NCBI GenBank assembly: GCA_007123015.1 | Contig: SKSL01000277.1 | Coordinates: 1-14,597 of the forward strand | DNA: 14,597 bases | Source: Natronohydrobacter sp. | GTDB lineage: Bacteria > Pseudomonadota > Alphaproteobacteria > Rhodobacterales > Rhodobacteraceae | Direction: 5' to 3' | Made by a program: the position numbers and the translations under genes | Shown here: piece after piece, positions 7,667 through 14,061 of the stretch | Position numbering within the stretch: the first letter of the stretch is position 1 | Layout: every line of letters starts with the position of its first letter | Notes under the pieces: generated by a model | The model's input: only the letters and a program-made list of their open reading frames with translations | Databases searched by the model: none | What the model was told of the DNA's origin: nothing

Positions 7667-9789
7667 TCACTTCTTTTCAGCTGACCGCTGGCCGACCGTA
7701 CCCGCTGGGCGCCACATTTGACGGCGAGGGCGTGAATTTCGCAGTCTTCTCGCAAAATGCCACCCGCGTCACGCTGTGTCTGTTCAACGATCAGGGCAAT
7801 GAGGTCCTGCTCATCGATCTGGCCGAACGCGATGGCCATGTCTGGCATGGCTATATTTCGGGGATGCGTCCGGGACAGCAATATGGCTACCGTGTCCATG
7901 GGCCTTACCTGCCCGAAGAGGGACACCGCTTCAATCCGCATAAGCTGCTGATCGACCCCTATGCCAAGAAGCTGACCGGCCATCCGGTCTGGGATGATGC
8001 GCTTTATGGCTACAAGATCGGCGACCCGCAGGAAGATCTCAGTTTTGACACGCGCGATTCAGCGCCCTTCATGCCCCGATCTGTTGTCGTCGATCCGGCC
8101 TTCAGCTGGGGCGGTGTGGCCAAGGGCCGCCCCAGCCATAGCTGGTCCGAGACCGTGATCTACGAGGCCCATGTCACAGGTCTGACCGCCACACGTCCGG
8201 ATATCCCGCATGCCGGGAAGTTTCTGGGCGTGGCTTCGGACCCGATGCTGGAGCATCTCACGAAACTTGGCGTGACCGCGATCGAGCTGCTGCCCGTGCA
8301 GGGCTTTGTCGATGACCGTTTTCTGGTCGAAAAGGGCCTGCGGAATTACTGGGGCTACATGACCTATGCGTTCTTCGCGCCCGAGCCGCGCTTCATGTCG
8401 GCGGGCGCGATTGCCGAGTTCCAGCAAATGGTTGCGCGCCTTCACGCAGCAGGGATCGAGGTGATCCTTGATGTGGTCTATAACCATACTGCCGAAGGCG
8501 ACCAGCGCGGTCCAACATTCTGTTTCCGCGGCTTTGACAATGCCGCCTATTACCGTCTGGCCGAAGACAAGCGCTATTTCATCAATGACACGGGCTGCGG
8601 CAACACGATCAATATGGACCATCCCTTTGCGCTGCGGCTGGTGATGGACAGCTTGCGCTACTGGGTCGAGGTGATGCATGTCGATGGCTTCCGGTTTGAC
8701 CTCGCCTCGACACTCGCGCGCACCGGTGGTGTGTTCGACCGCGATGGACCGTTTTGCCGCGCGATCCGGCAGGATCCGGTCCTCAATCGCGTCAAGCTGA
8801 TCGCAGAGCCCTGGGATATCGGCCATGACGGCTACCAGCTTGGCGCCTATCCCGCGCCCTTCCGCGAATGGAATGACAAGTATCGCGACACAGTGCGCGC
8901 GTTCTGGCGCGGCGATGACGGGCAGGCGCGCAAGCTGTCGCGCCGGATTTCGGGATCGGCGCTGCATTTCGACCATGACGGGCGCCCTGCCACCTCTTCG
9001 GTGAATTTCCTGACCGCGCATGACGGCTTCACGCTGATGGACACGGTCAGCTATTCGAAAAAGCACAATCATGCCAATGGCGAGGAAAACCGCGACGGGC
9101 ATGACCATAATTTCTCGGACAATTGCGGCCATGAAGGGCCGAGCGCTGATGCCGAGATCGTCGCGCTGCGTGCCCGGCGCCGCCGCAACATGTTCGCTAC
9201 GTTGATGTTTTCCCAGGGCACGCCGATGATCTTGGCAGGCGATGAGATCGGCAATTCCCAGGATGGCAATAACAATGCCTATGCGCAGGACAATCTCATA
9301 GGCTGGGTGGATTGGAGCAAGGCCGATACCGAGTTTCTTGAATTCTGCCGCGCGGCGATTGCGTTTCGCAAGCAAAACCCGATCCTGCGCCAGAAGCGCT
9401 TCCTGCATTCCCTCTCGCGCCCCGAGGATGGCAAGCCCGATATCTTCTGGCGCAAGCCGAATGGTGCCGTGATGCGCGACGAGGACTGGAACCGGCCTGA
9501 TCTGCGCTTCCTTGGGGTGGAAATCCGCATGGCCCATTCGACCCCAACATATGAGCGCCGTTTTGATGCCATTTTCGTTGTGTTCAACAACGGCACTGAT
9601 GTGAAAGTCACGATGCCCGAGTCCATTGACGGCCAGTTCTGGCGGCGTGTGTTCGACACGACCGATCTGCAGATGGAACACCCGCCGCTGACCGCGTCAC
9701 TGGTCAAGGGCAATTCCGTGGCCGTGTTTAAAATGACGAAAGACGCGCCGACGCGCGCGCGCGCAAGTCGCAGGAGAAAAGAGCAGTGA
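7663..9789 (+). CDS. glgX: Glycogen debranching enzyme (isoamylase type, GH13_11)
   Basis: A 708-residue debranching enzyme that hydrolyses alpha-1,6 branches, typically after outer chains are shortened to limit-dextrin length by phosphorylase. A CBM48-like domain at about 10-105 (GVNFAVFSQNATRVTLCLFN) precedes the GH13 barrel. Catalytic residues are Asp346 in GFRFDLAS, Glu382 in LIAEPWD and Asp454 in LTAHDGFT. ILDVVYNHTAEGD is region I, and YWGYMTYAFFAPEPRF is typical of the GlgX/TreX group. The protein is longer than E. coli GlgX (657) and ends in a basic tail (TRARASRRRKEQ) encoded across an alternating CG tract. The start overlaps the glgA stop (ATGA) and lacks a good ribosome site, which suggests coupling. 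The stop overlaps the pgm GTG. Confidence 0.95.
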   Translation: MITSFQLTAGRPYPLGATFDGEGVNFAVFSQNATRVTLCLFNDQGNEVLLIDLAERDGHVWHGYISGMRPGQQYGYRVHGPYLPEEGHRFNPHKLLIDPYAKKLTGHPVWDDALYGYKIGDPQEDLSFDTRDSAPFMPRSVVVDPAFSWGGVAKGRPSHSWSETVIYEAHVTGLTATRPDIPHAGKFLGVASDPMLEHLTKLGVTAIELLPVQGFVDDRFLVEKGLRNYWGYMTYAFFAPEPRFMSAGAIAEFQQMVARLHAAGIEVILDVVYNHTAEGDQRGPTFCFRGFDNAAYYRLAEDKRYFINDTGCGNTINMDHPFALRLVMDSLRYWVEVMHVDGFRFDLASTLARTGGVFDRDGPFCRAIRQDPVLNRVKLIAEPWDIGHDGYQLGAYPAPFREWNDKYRDTVRAFWRGDDGQARKLSRRISGSALHFDHDGRPATSSVNFLTAHDGFTLMDTVSYSKKHNHANGEENRDGHDHNFSDNCGHEGPSADAEIVALRARRRRNMFATLMFSQGTPMILAGDEIGNSQDGNNNAYAQDNLIGWVDWSKADTEFLEFCRAAIAFRKQNPILRQKRFLHSLSRPEDGKPDIFWRKPNGAVMRDEDWNRPDLRFLGVEIRMAHSTPTYERRFDAIFVVFNNGTDVKVTMPESIDGQFWRRVFDTTDLQMEHPPLTASLVKGNSVAVFKMTKDAPTRARASRRRKEQ
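9752..9764. repeat. Alternating CG dinucleotide tract at the 3' end of glgX
   Basis: Thirteen bases of uninterrupted alternating C and G (about six and a half CG units) encode part of the Arg/Ala-rich tail of GlgX. Such tracts can slip during replication and can adopt Z-DNA. A 2-base change here would alter the last residues of GlgX and move its stop codon, breaking the overlap with pgm. Confidence 0.7.
9772..9776 (+). promoter_or_regulatory. Ribosome binding site of pgm
   Basis: AGGAG lies inside the last codons of glgX, 9 bases before the GTG at 9786. It supports that GTG as the pgm start, which also overlaps the glgX TGA. Confidence 0.7.
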
Positions 9790-11414
9790 TCCAGACGATT
9801 CCCACCCAGCCCATTGCAGGCCAGAAGCCCGGCACCTCCGGGCTGCGCAAGAAAACCCCGGTTTTCATGGAAACGCCGTATCTGGAAAACTATGTACAGT
9901 CGATTTTCGACGGGATTGGCGGGGTTGAGGGGAAAACGCTCGTTGTGGGTGGTGATGGGCGGTATTTCAATGATCGCGCCATTGGGGTCATTCTGCGCAT
10001 GGCGGCGGCCAATGGGGCTGCACGCTGCATTGTCGGGCAGGGGGGATTGCTGTCCACGCCTGCGGCCTCGCACCTGATCCGCAAACGCAGTGCGGATGGT
10101 GGGCTGATCCTGTCTGCAAGCCACAATCCCGGTGGGCCAGAGGCGGATTTCGGGCTGAAATACAATGGCCCCAATGGTGGACCCGCAAGCGAGAGCGTGA
10201 CGGACCAGATTTTCGCCCGCACGCTTGATATCAGCCAATATCGCATCTGGGATGGCGCAGCTCCGGATATTGGTCTGATCGGCGAAGCGCAACTTGGCCC
10301 GATGCTGGTCGAAGTGATCGACCCGATCACCGATTATGCTGATCTGATGGAAAGCCTGTTCGACTTCCCTGCCATTCGCGCAGTTTTTGCGGGCGGTTTT
10401 CGTGTCTGTTTCGATGCGATGCATGCGATCACAGGCCCCTATGCGCAGGAAATCCTGGAAAAACGGCTTGGTGCCGCGCCCGGCGCTGTGGTCAATGGCA
10501 CCCCGTCGCCCGATTTCGGCGGCGGCCACCCGGACCCGAACCCGATCTGGGCGCATGAGTTGATGACGACCATGTATGGCCCCGACGCGCCTGATTTCGG
10601 CGCAGCGAGCGATGGCGATGGGGATCGCAACATGATCGTCGGGCGTGGCTGCTATGTCAGCCCCTCGGACAGTCTTGCGGTGCTCGCCGATCTGGCGCAT
10701 CTGGCCCCCGGTTATGCCGAAGGTCTGGCCGGTGTTGCCCGTTCGATGCCGACATCAGCCGCTGTGGACCGTGTCGCAGCGGCCAAGGGGATCGACTGTT
10801 TCGAGACCCCGACGGGCTGGAAATTCTTCGGCAATCTGCTTGATGCGGGACGTGCCACGCTCTGCGGCGAAGAATCCGCCGGGACCGGGTCCAACCATGT
10901 GCGCGAGAAGGACGGGCTCTGGGCCGTGCTTCTGTGGCTCAACATTCTGGCCGCGACCGGCAAGAGCGTTGCCGAACTTATGGCAGACCATTGGGCGCGC
11001 TATGGGCGGAATTACTATTCGCGCCATGATTACGAAGAAGTCCAGAGCGACGCGGCCAATGCTTTGATCGCGGACCTGCGCGCGGAACTGCCTGCGCTTC
11101 CGGGCAAGACATTCGGCGCGCTGACCGTGGAAAGCGCGGACGAATTTTCCTATGATGATCCGGTCGATGGATCGCATGCTGCAGGGCAGGGGCTACGCGT
11201 TTTCTTCACAAATGGCGCGCGCGCTGTGCTGCGGCTGTCGGGCACCGGCACAGCGGGTGCCACGCTGCGCGTCTATCTCGAAGCGCTGGAAACTGACCCC
11301 GACCAGTTGCAGCACGATCCGCAAACCGCGCTGAAAGATGTGATCGCAGCAATTGACGTAATATCCGGGATCGCCGCACGGACCGGGCGCAGCAAGCCCG
11401 ATGTGATCACCTGA
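9786..11414 (+). CDS. pgm: Alpha-D-glucose-specific phosphoglucomutase
   Basis: A 542-residue enzyme interconverting glucose-6-P and glucose-1-P, linking glycolysis to glycogen. It is of the long type related to eukaryotic PGM1 and Agrobacterium Pgm. The N-terminus has PIAGQKPGTSGLRKKT, the phosphate-binding TSGLR region. Ser112 in SASHNPGG is the phosphoserine; DGDGDRN at 276-282 binds Mg2+; GEESAGTGS from about residue 361 contacts the sugar; LSGTGTAGATLRVY near the C-terminus binds phosphate. I chose GTG 9786, with AGGAG 9 bases upstream, overlapping the glgX stop by 4 bases. It is the last gene of the operon. Only 6 bases separate its TGA from the stop of the convergent gene, and I see no intrinsic terminator hairpin there. 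Confidence 0.96.
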   Translation: MIQTIPTQPIAGQKPGTSGLRKKTPVFMETPYLENYVQSIFDGIGGVEGKTLVVGGDGRYFNDRAIGVILRMAAANGAARCIVGQGGLLSTPAASHLIRKRSADGGLILSASHNPGGPEADFGLKYNGPNGGPASESVTDQIFARTLDISQYRIWDGAAPDIGLIGEAQLGPMLVEVIDPITDYADLMESLFDFPAIRAVFAGGFRVCFDAMHAITGPYAQEILEKRLGAAPGAVVNGTPSPDFGGGHPDPNPIWAHELMTTMYGPDAPDFGAASDGDGDRNMIVGRGCYVSPSDSLAVLADLAHLAPGYAEGLAGVARSMPTSAAVDRVAAAKGIDCFETPTGWKFFGNLLDAGRATLCGEESAGTGSNHVREKDGLWAVLLWLNILAATGKSVAELMADHWARYGRNYYSRHDYEEVQSDAANALIADLRAELPALPGKTFGALTVESADEFSYDDPVDGSHAAGQGLRVFFTNGARAVLRLSGTGTAGATLRVYLEALETDPDQLQHDPQTALKDVIAAIDVISGIAARTGRSKPDVIT

Positions 11415-11420
11415 GACGCG

Positions 11421-11894
11421 CTATTCGGGGACCAGATCCGTCGCGAACGCCCCGCTTGCCCTATAGCACTGGTCCATATCAGGCAGATGCATCGGCGAGC
11501 GGGTAAAACACAAATCAACGTCGAAGCGGCCCGCGATCCGGGGTTCTGTGCCTGAAAGGCGCAACGCCTCGACTGTGACACCGCCTTCGGGAAAGACCAG
11601 CGGTGAGACCCAGTAATCGCGCCAGCCCTCGGGCAGGAACAGGATGCGCGCGTCATGCGGCATGCTGCCGCCCGGCGGCAGCGAGAGTTGCACGACCAGC
11701 CGCGCATCGCCCGCGACACCTTCGAAACTAACCGCATCAACCGACATGAAGCGCGTGAAACCTGCCCGCGATTGAGGAGCATTCAGGGCGAAATCTTGCG
11801 CGATGTCCTGAAATCGGAATTGCAGGGCTGGCTCGGCTGCGGCGCTCACGGCCCCTGAAACAAGAACAACACCCGCGAGAACTATGCGCCGCAT
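11421..11894 (-). CDS. Small exported protein of unknown function, coupled to gntR
   Basis: A 157-residue protein I do not recognise. It begins MRRIVLAGVVLVSGAVSAAAEP, a clear Sec signal peptide with two Arg, a hydrophobic core and an Ala-rich cleavage region (probably after Ala20), and no lipobox Cys. The mature part (about 137 residues) looks like a beta-rich periplasmic protein without membrane segments. It contains LPPGGSMPHDARILFLPEGWRDYWVSP at about 72-98 and only two cysteines, Cys129 and Cys143 (DLCF and DQCY), which could form a disulfide. I chose ATG 11894 because it gives the signal peptide and has GAGG 7 bases upstream; the frame stays open further upstream, but that part lies antiparallel in phase to the gntR coding sequence. 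It starts 2 bases after the gntR stop, so the two genes are almost surely one operon. No function can be inferred. Confidence 0.82.
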   Translation of the reverse strand: MRRIVLAGVVLVSGAVSAAAEPALQFRFQDIAQDFALNAPQSRAGFTRFMSVDAVSFEGVAGDARLVVQLSLPPGGSMPHDARILFLPEGWRDYWVSPLVFPEGGVTVEALRLSGTEPRIAGRFDVDLCFTRSPMHLPDMDQCYRASGAFATDLVPE

Positions 11895-11896
11895 CG

Positions 11897-12625
11897 TCAC
11901 ACCTCGACCCGGTAATGCAGGTCTGTGGTCTTGATCCATGACAGGCGCAATTCGATGGGCTGTTCCGAATAATCCAGCGCAAGGCGACGCACGAACAGGA
12001 TTGGCGCGCCCGTCTCCAGCCCCAATTCGCATGCGCATGCGCCCGACGCCTGCGCCGCCGTGATCTCTTCGCGAGCGCGGTGAACCGTTGTCGCATAATC
12101 GGTCTGGTACAGCTGATAGAGCGTGTTCGGCAACACCTCGGGTCGATGCTCCAGCGCGCCGAAGCGTGCTGCATCAAGCAGGATATGCTCATAAAGGATC
12201 GGCACACCGTCGCCTTCGCGCACGCGGGTAATACAGAGCAAATCGCCCCCCGGCGACAGTCGCAACGCCTCTGCCTCGGCCGTGCTGGCGGGGCGCTGAA
12301 GGCGTGACAGAACCCGGCTTTCAGGATGCAGGGTGCTGCCATCGGCGCGGCGCAGGTTGAAGAAACGAAACAGCACGGCATCGCTGTCATGGCTGGCCAC
12401 CACTGTTCCCTTGCCCTGACGCCGCACCACCACGCCTTCGGCAGCCAGATCCAGCAGCGCCTTGCGCAATGTCCCGACTGCCACGCCGTATTCCTCGGCC
12501 AGCCGCGTCTCGGGTGGCAGATAGGTGCCTGGCGACCATTCACCTGCCTCGATCCGCGCCATCATGAGATCGCGCACTTGTCGGTGCAGCGGCTGGGCAA
12601 GCGGACGAGGGGCAGGGCGAGTCAT
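11897..12625 (-). CDS. GntR-family transcriptional regulator, HutC subfamily (UTRA domain)
   Basis: A 242-residue regulator. The N-terminal winged helix-turn-helix spans about 8-78: PLHRQVRDLMMARIEAGEW, then PPETRLAEEYGVAVGTLRKAL as the recognition region, and the wing RRQGKGTVV at 68-76. A UTRA effector-binding domain follows (about 95-236), with HPESRVLSRL, ILYEHILL and the closing PIELRLSWIKTTDLHYRVEV. HutC-type proteins are usually repressors released by a small metabolite of the pathway they control. It diverges from the sulfolactate operon across a 102-base region with a perfect palindrome, so the likely effector is sulfolactate or a related sulfonate, and autoregulation is likely. That is inference from position. 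The start ATG 12625 gives the standard length. The gene is followed after 2 bases by the exported-protein gene. Confidence 0.93.
   Translation of the reverse strand: MTRPAPRPLAQPLHRQVRDLMMARIEAGEWSPGTYLPPETRLAEEYGVAVGTLRKALLDLAAEGVVVRRQGKGTVVASHDSDAVLFRFFNLRRADGSTLHPESRVLSRLQRPASTAEAEALRLSPGGDLLCITRVREGDGVPILYEHILLDAARFGALEHRPEVLPNTLYQLYQTDYATTVHRAREEITAAQASGACACELGLETGAPILFVRRLALDYSEQPIELRLSWIKTTDLHYRVEV
11902..11905 (-). promoter_or_regulatory. Ribosome binding site of the exported-protein gene, inside the end of gntR
   Basis: GAGG on the minus strand overlaps the penultimate codons of gntR, 7 bases before the ATG at 11894. It decides the short, signal-peptide-bearing start and points to translational coupling with gntR. 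Confidence 0.6.
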
Positions 12626-12648
12626 GTGAAAACCTGCAAGAAGGGGCG

Positions 12649-12678
12649 TTGACAGTTCTATATCATATAAACTATATA
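12649..12678 (+). promoter_or_regulatory. Candidate sigma-70 promoter of the sulfolactate operon
   Basis: A perfect -35 hexamer TTGACA (12649-12654) and a TATATA -10 (12673-12678) are separated by 18 bases, about 50 bases upstream of the ATG at 12728. The -10 lies inside the palindrome at 12669-12682, so a protein bound there would block RNA polymerase. Confidence 0.6.
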
Positions 12679-12686
12679 GTTTTCAA
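12657..12686 (-). promoter_or_regulatory. Candidate promoter of the gntR operon
   Basis: On the minus strand TTGAAA (12686-12681) and TATAGA (12662-12657) are spaced by 18 bases, 32 bases before the gntR ATG at 12625. The element interleaves with the plus-strand promoter, and the palindrome occupies the space between its two hexamers. Both hexamers deviate from consensus, so this is weaker than the opposite promoter. Confidence 0.4.
12669..12682. promoter_or_regulatory. Perfect 14-bp palindrome AAACTATATAGTTT, likely GntR operator
   Basis: The element is fully self-complementary, centred between 12675 and 12676, in a very AT-rich patch of a GC-rich region. Its position covers the -10 of the sulfolactate operon and the spacer of the gntR promoter, so one dimer could control both directions. 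HutC-type regulators commonly bind short palindromes with a central TA-rich core, which fits in form. That this GntR protein binds it is inferred from position. Confidence 0.65.
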
Positions 12687-12727
12687 GCGGCGCGTTAAAC
12701 TGAGTCGCCCGCCCAGAAGGAAGACAC

Positions 12728-13726
12728 ATGACTACCCTCACGATTTCCCTGCAAACGGCCACAGATCTGGCGCTTTCAGCCTTCACCGCTGCCGGGATGC
12801 CAGAAGAGCTGGCTCTGCCCGCCGCGCGTGCGCTGGTCATGGCCGAGCGTGAAGGACTGCCCTCACATGGTTTGGCGCGCGTGCCCTTCTATGCTGCGCA
12901 GATGCGGACAGGAAAAGTGCGGGCCTGTGCCATGCCGCAGGTTGCGACTGACGGGGCAGTGATCCGGGTCGATGCCGGGTATGGTCTGGCTTTCGCGGCG
13001 ATTGAGTCCGGCGCAGAGGTGGCGCGCAACCTGACGCGCGAGCTGGGCGTGGCAGTCGTCAGCGTCACCCATTCGCATCATTTCGGTGTGGCGGGGCAAG
13101 CTGTCGAGCCTTTCGCCCGCGAAGGTCTGATCGCGCTGGCCCTTGCCAATGCCCCTGCCGCGATGGCCCCTTGGGGCGGCAATCGTGCGCTCTATGGCAC
13201 CAATCCTATCGCCTTTGCCTGCCCGCGTGAGAGCGGCGATCCGCTGGTGATTGACCTCTCGCTGAGCCATGTTGCGCGCGGCAAGGTGATGCTGGCGCAA
13301 AAGGCCGGCAAACCCATTCCCGCCGACTGGGCGCTCGATGCGGACGGCAATCCCACGACCGATGCAGATGCCGCGATGTCAGGAACCATGCTGCCTTCGG
13401 GCGGGGCGAAAGGGGCCGCGCTTGCGCTGATGGTCGAATTGCTGACCGCCGGTCTGGCAGGTGCCAATTACGCGTATCAAGCCAGTTCGCTCTTTGACGA
13501 TCAGGGTCCGCCCCCGGATCTGGCGCATTTCCTGCTGGTGCTGGACCCCGCGCGCTTCGCGCCCGGTTTTGCCGCCCGTGCCGAGGCCATGTTTCAGGCG
13601 ATCGAGACGCAAGAAAGCGCGCGCCTGCCCGGCGCCCGGCGTATGACCGAGCGCGCGGCCCGCGCCGATACCATCGAAATTCCCCAGACCCTGCATGACA
13701 CGCTTGCCGGGCTGGCCACCACCTGA
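12728..13726 (+). CDS. comC: Malate/L-lactate dehydrogenase-family oxidoreductase, probable (R)-sulfolactate dehydrogenase
   Basis: A 332-residue NAD(P)-dependent 2-hydroxyacid dehydrogenase of the Ldh_2 (YlbC/ComC) family, unrelated to Rossmann-type lactate dehydrogenases. Family landmarks: REGLPSHGLARVP at 41-53, HSHHFGVAG at 115-123 with the catalytic His, APWGGNRALYGTNPIAFACP at about 147-166 and GGAKGAAL at 225-232. ATG 12728 has AGGA 6 bases upstream. With suyAB immediately downstream, the best reading is ComC, which interconverts sulfopyruvate and (R)-sulfolactate. Together with an (S)-sulfolactate dehydrogenase (SlcC, not in this window) it would convert the S form to the R form that SuyAB uses. 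From the protein alone, malate, ureidoglycolate, diketogulonate or piperideine-carboxylate activity could not be excluded; the operon context makes the choice. Confidence 0.78.
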   Translation: MTTLTISLQTATDLALSAFTAAGMPEELALPAARALVMAEREGLPSHGLARVPFYAAQMRTGKVRACAMPQVATDGAVIRVDAGYGLAFAAIESGAEVARNLTRELGVAVVSVTHSHHFGVAGQAVEPFAREGLIALALANAPAAMAPWGGNRALYGTNPIAFACPRESGDPLVIDLSLSHVARGKVMLAQKAGKPIPADWALDADGNPTTDADAAMSGTMLPSGGAKGAALALMVELLTAGLAGANYAYQASSLFDDQGPPPDLAHFLLVLDPARFAPGFAARAEAMFQAIETQESARLPGARRMTERAARADTIEIPQTLHDTLAGLATT

Positions 13727-13752
13727 CCGAAGTAAAAGGGAGAGGAACCACC

Positions 13753-14049
13753 ATGAAAGCCAATGCCCATCCGCAACTGCTTGTCCATGACAAGGCCGAT
13801 AATGTCGGTGTCATCGTGGTCGAGGGCCTGACCGCTGGCACCGACATGCTCTGTGTCTGCACGGAAGATAACAGCGATTTCCGCCTGACCGCGAAAGCCG
13901 ATATCCCCATCGGCCACAAGGTCGCGCTGAAAGACCTGAGCGCTGGCGATACGGTCATCAAATATGGTGAAGATATCGGCAAGATGATTGGTGGTGCCGA
14001 AACCGGCGGCCATGTTCATGTCCACAATCTGAAAACGAAACGCTGGTAA
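13753..14049 (+). CDS. suyA: (R)-sulfolactate sulfo-lyase, small (alpha) subunit; SAF-domain protein
   Basis: A 98-residue SAF-domain protein, the small partner of the UxaA/altronate-dehydratase-type lyase family. Visible landmarks are HDKADNVGV at 12-20, ADIPIGHKVALKDLSAGD at 49-66, VIKYGEDIGK at 68-77 and the C-terminal HVHVHNLKTKRW at 87-98, whose HxHxHN end is characteristic of these small subunits. With SuyB it cleaves the C-S bond of (R)-sulfolactate, giving pyruvate and sulfite in the cytoplasm. The start ATG 13753 has GAGG 7 bases upstream within a purine-rich stretch. The gap after comC is 26 bases, and suyB begins 12 bases after its stop. A sugar-acid dehydratase (altronate or galactarate type) is the main alternative, made less likely by the adjacent ComC-type dehydrogenase and the SuyB-like sequence downstream. 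Confidence 0.82.
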   Translation: MKANAHPQLLVHDKADNVGVIVVEGLTAGTDMLCVCTEDNSDFRLTAKADIPIGHKVALKDLSAGDTVIKYGEDIGKMIGGAETGGHVHVHNLKTKRW

Positions 14050-14053
14050 GGAG
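14048..14053 (+). promoter_or_regulatory. Ribosome binding site of suyB
   Basis: AAGGAG overlaps the suyA stop codon and lies 8 bases before the ATG at 14062, fixing the suyB start. Confidence 0.75.
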
Positions 14054-14061
14054 CGCGCGCA

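Noticed and set aside
8059..9681. Very long minus-strand open frame opposite glgX (540 codons), and similar ones opposite glgC and the alpha-glucosidase
   Set aside because: GC-rich codon usage leaves antisense frames open. The plus-strand genes carry full catalytic motifs, and the antisense peptides are rich in Arg, His and Gln without domains.
11403..11410. GTGATCAC palindrome near the pgm stop as a terminator or operator
   Set aside because: It is only 8 bases with no loop or T run, inside the coding sequence, and is of a length expected by chance.
11895..12038. 48-codon N-terminal extension of the exported protein
   Set aside because: It overlaps the gntR 3' end in another frame, would bury the signal peptide, and the internal ATG at 11894 has its own ribosome site.
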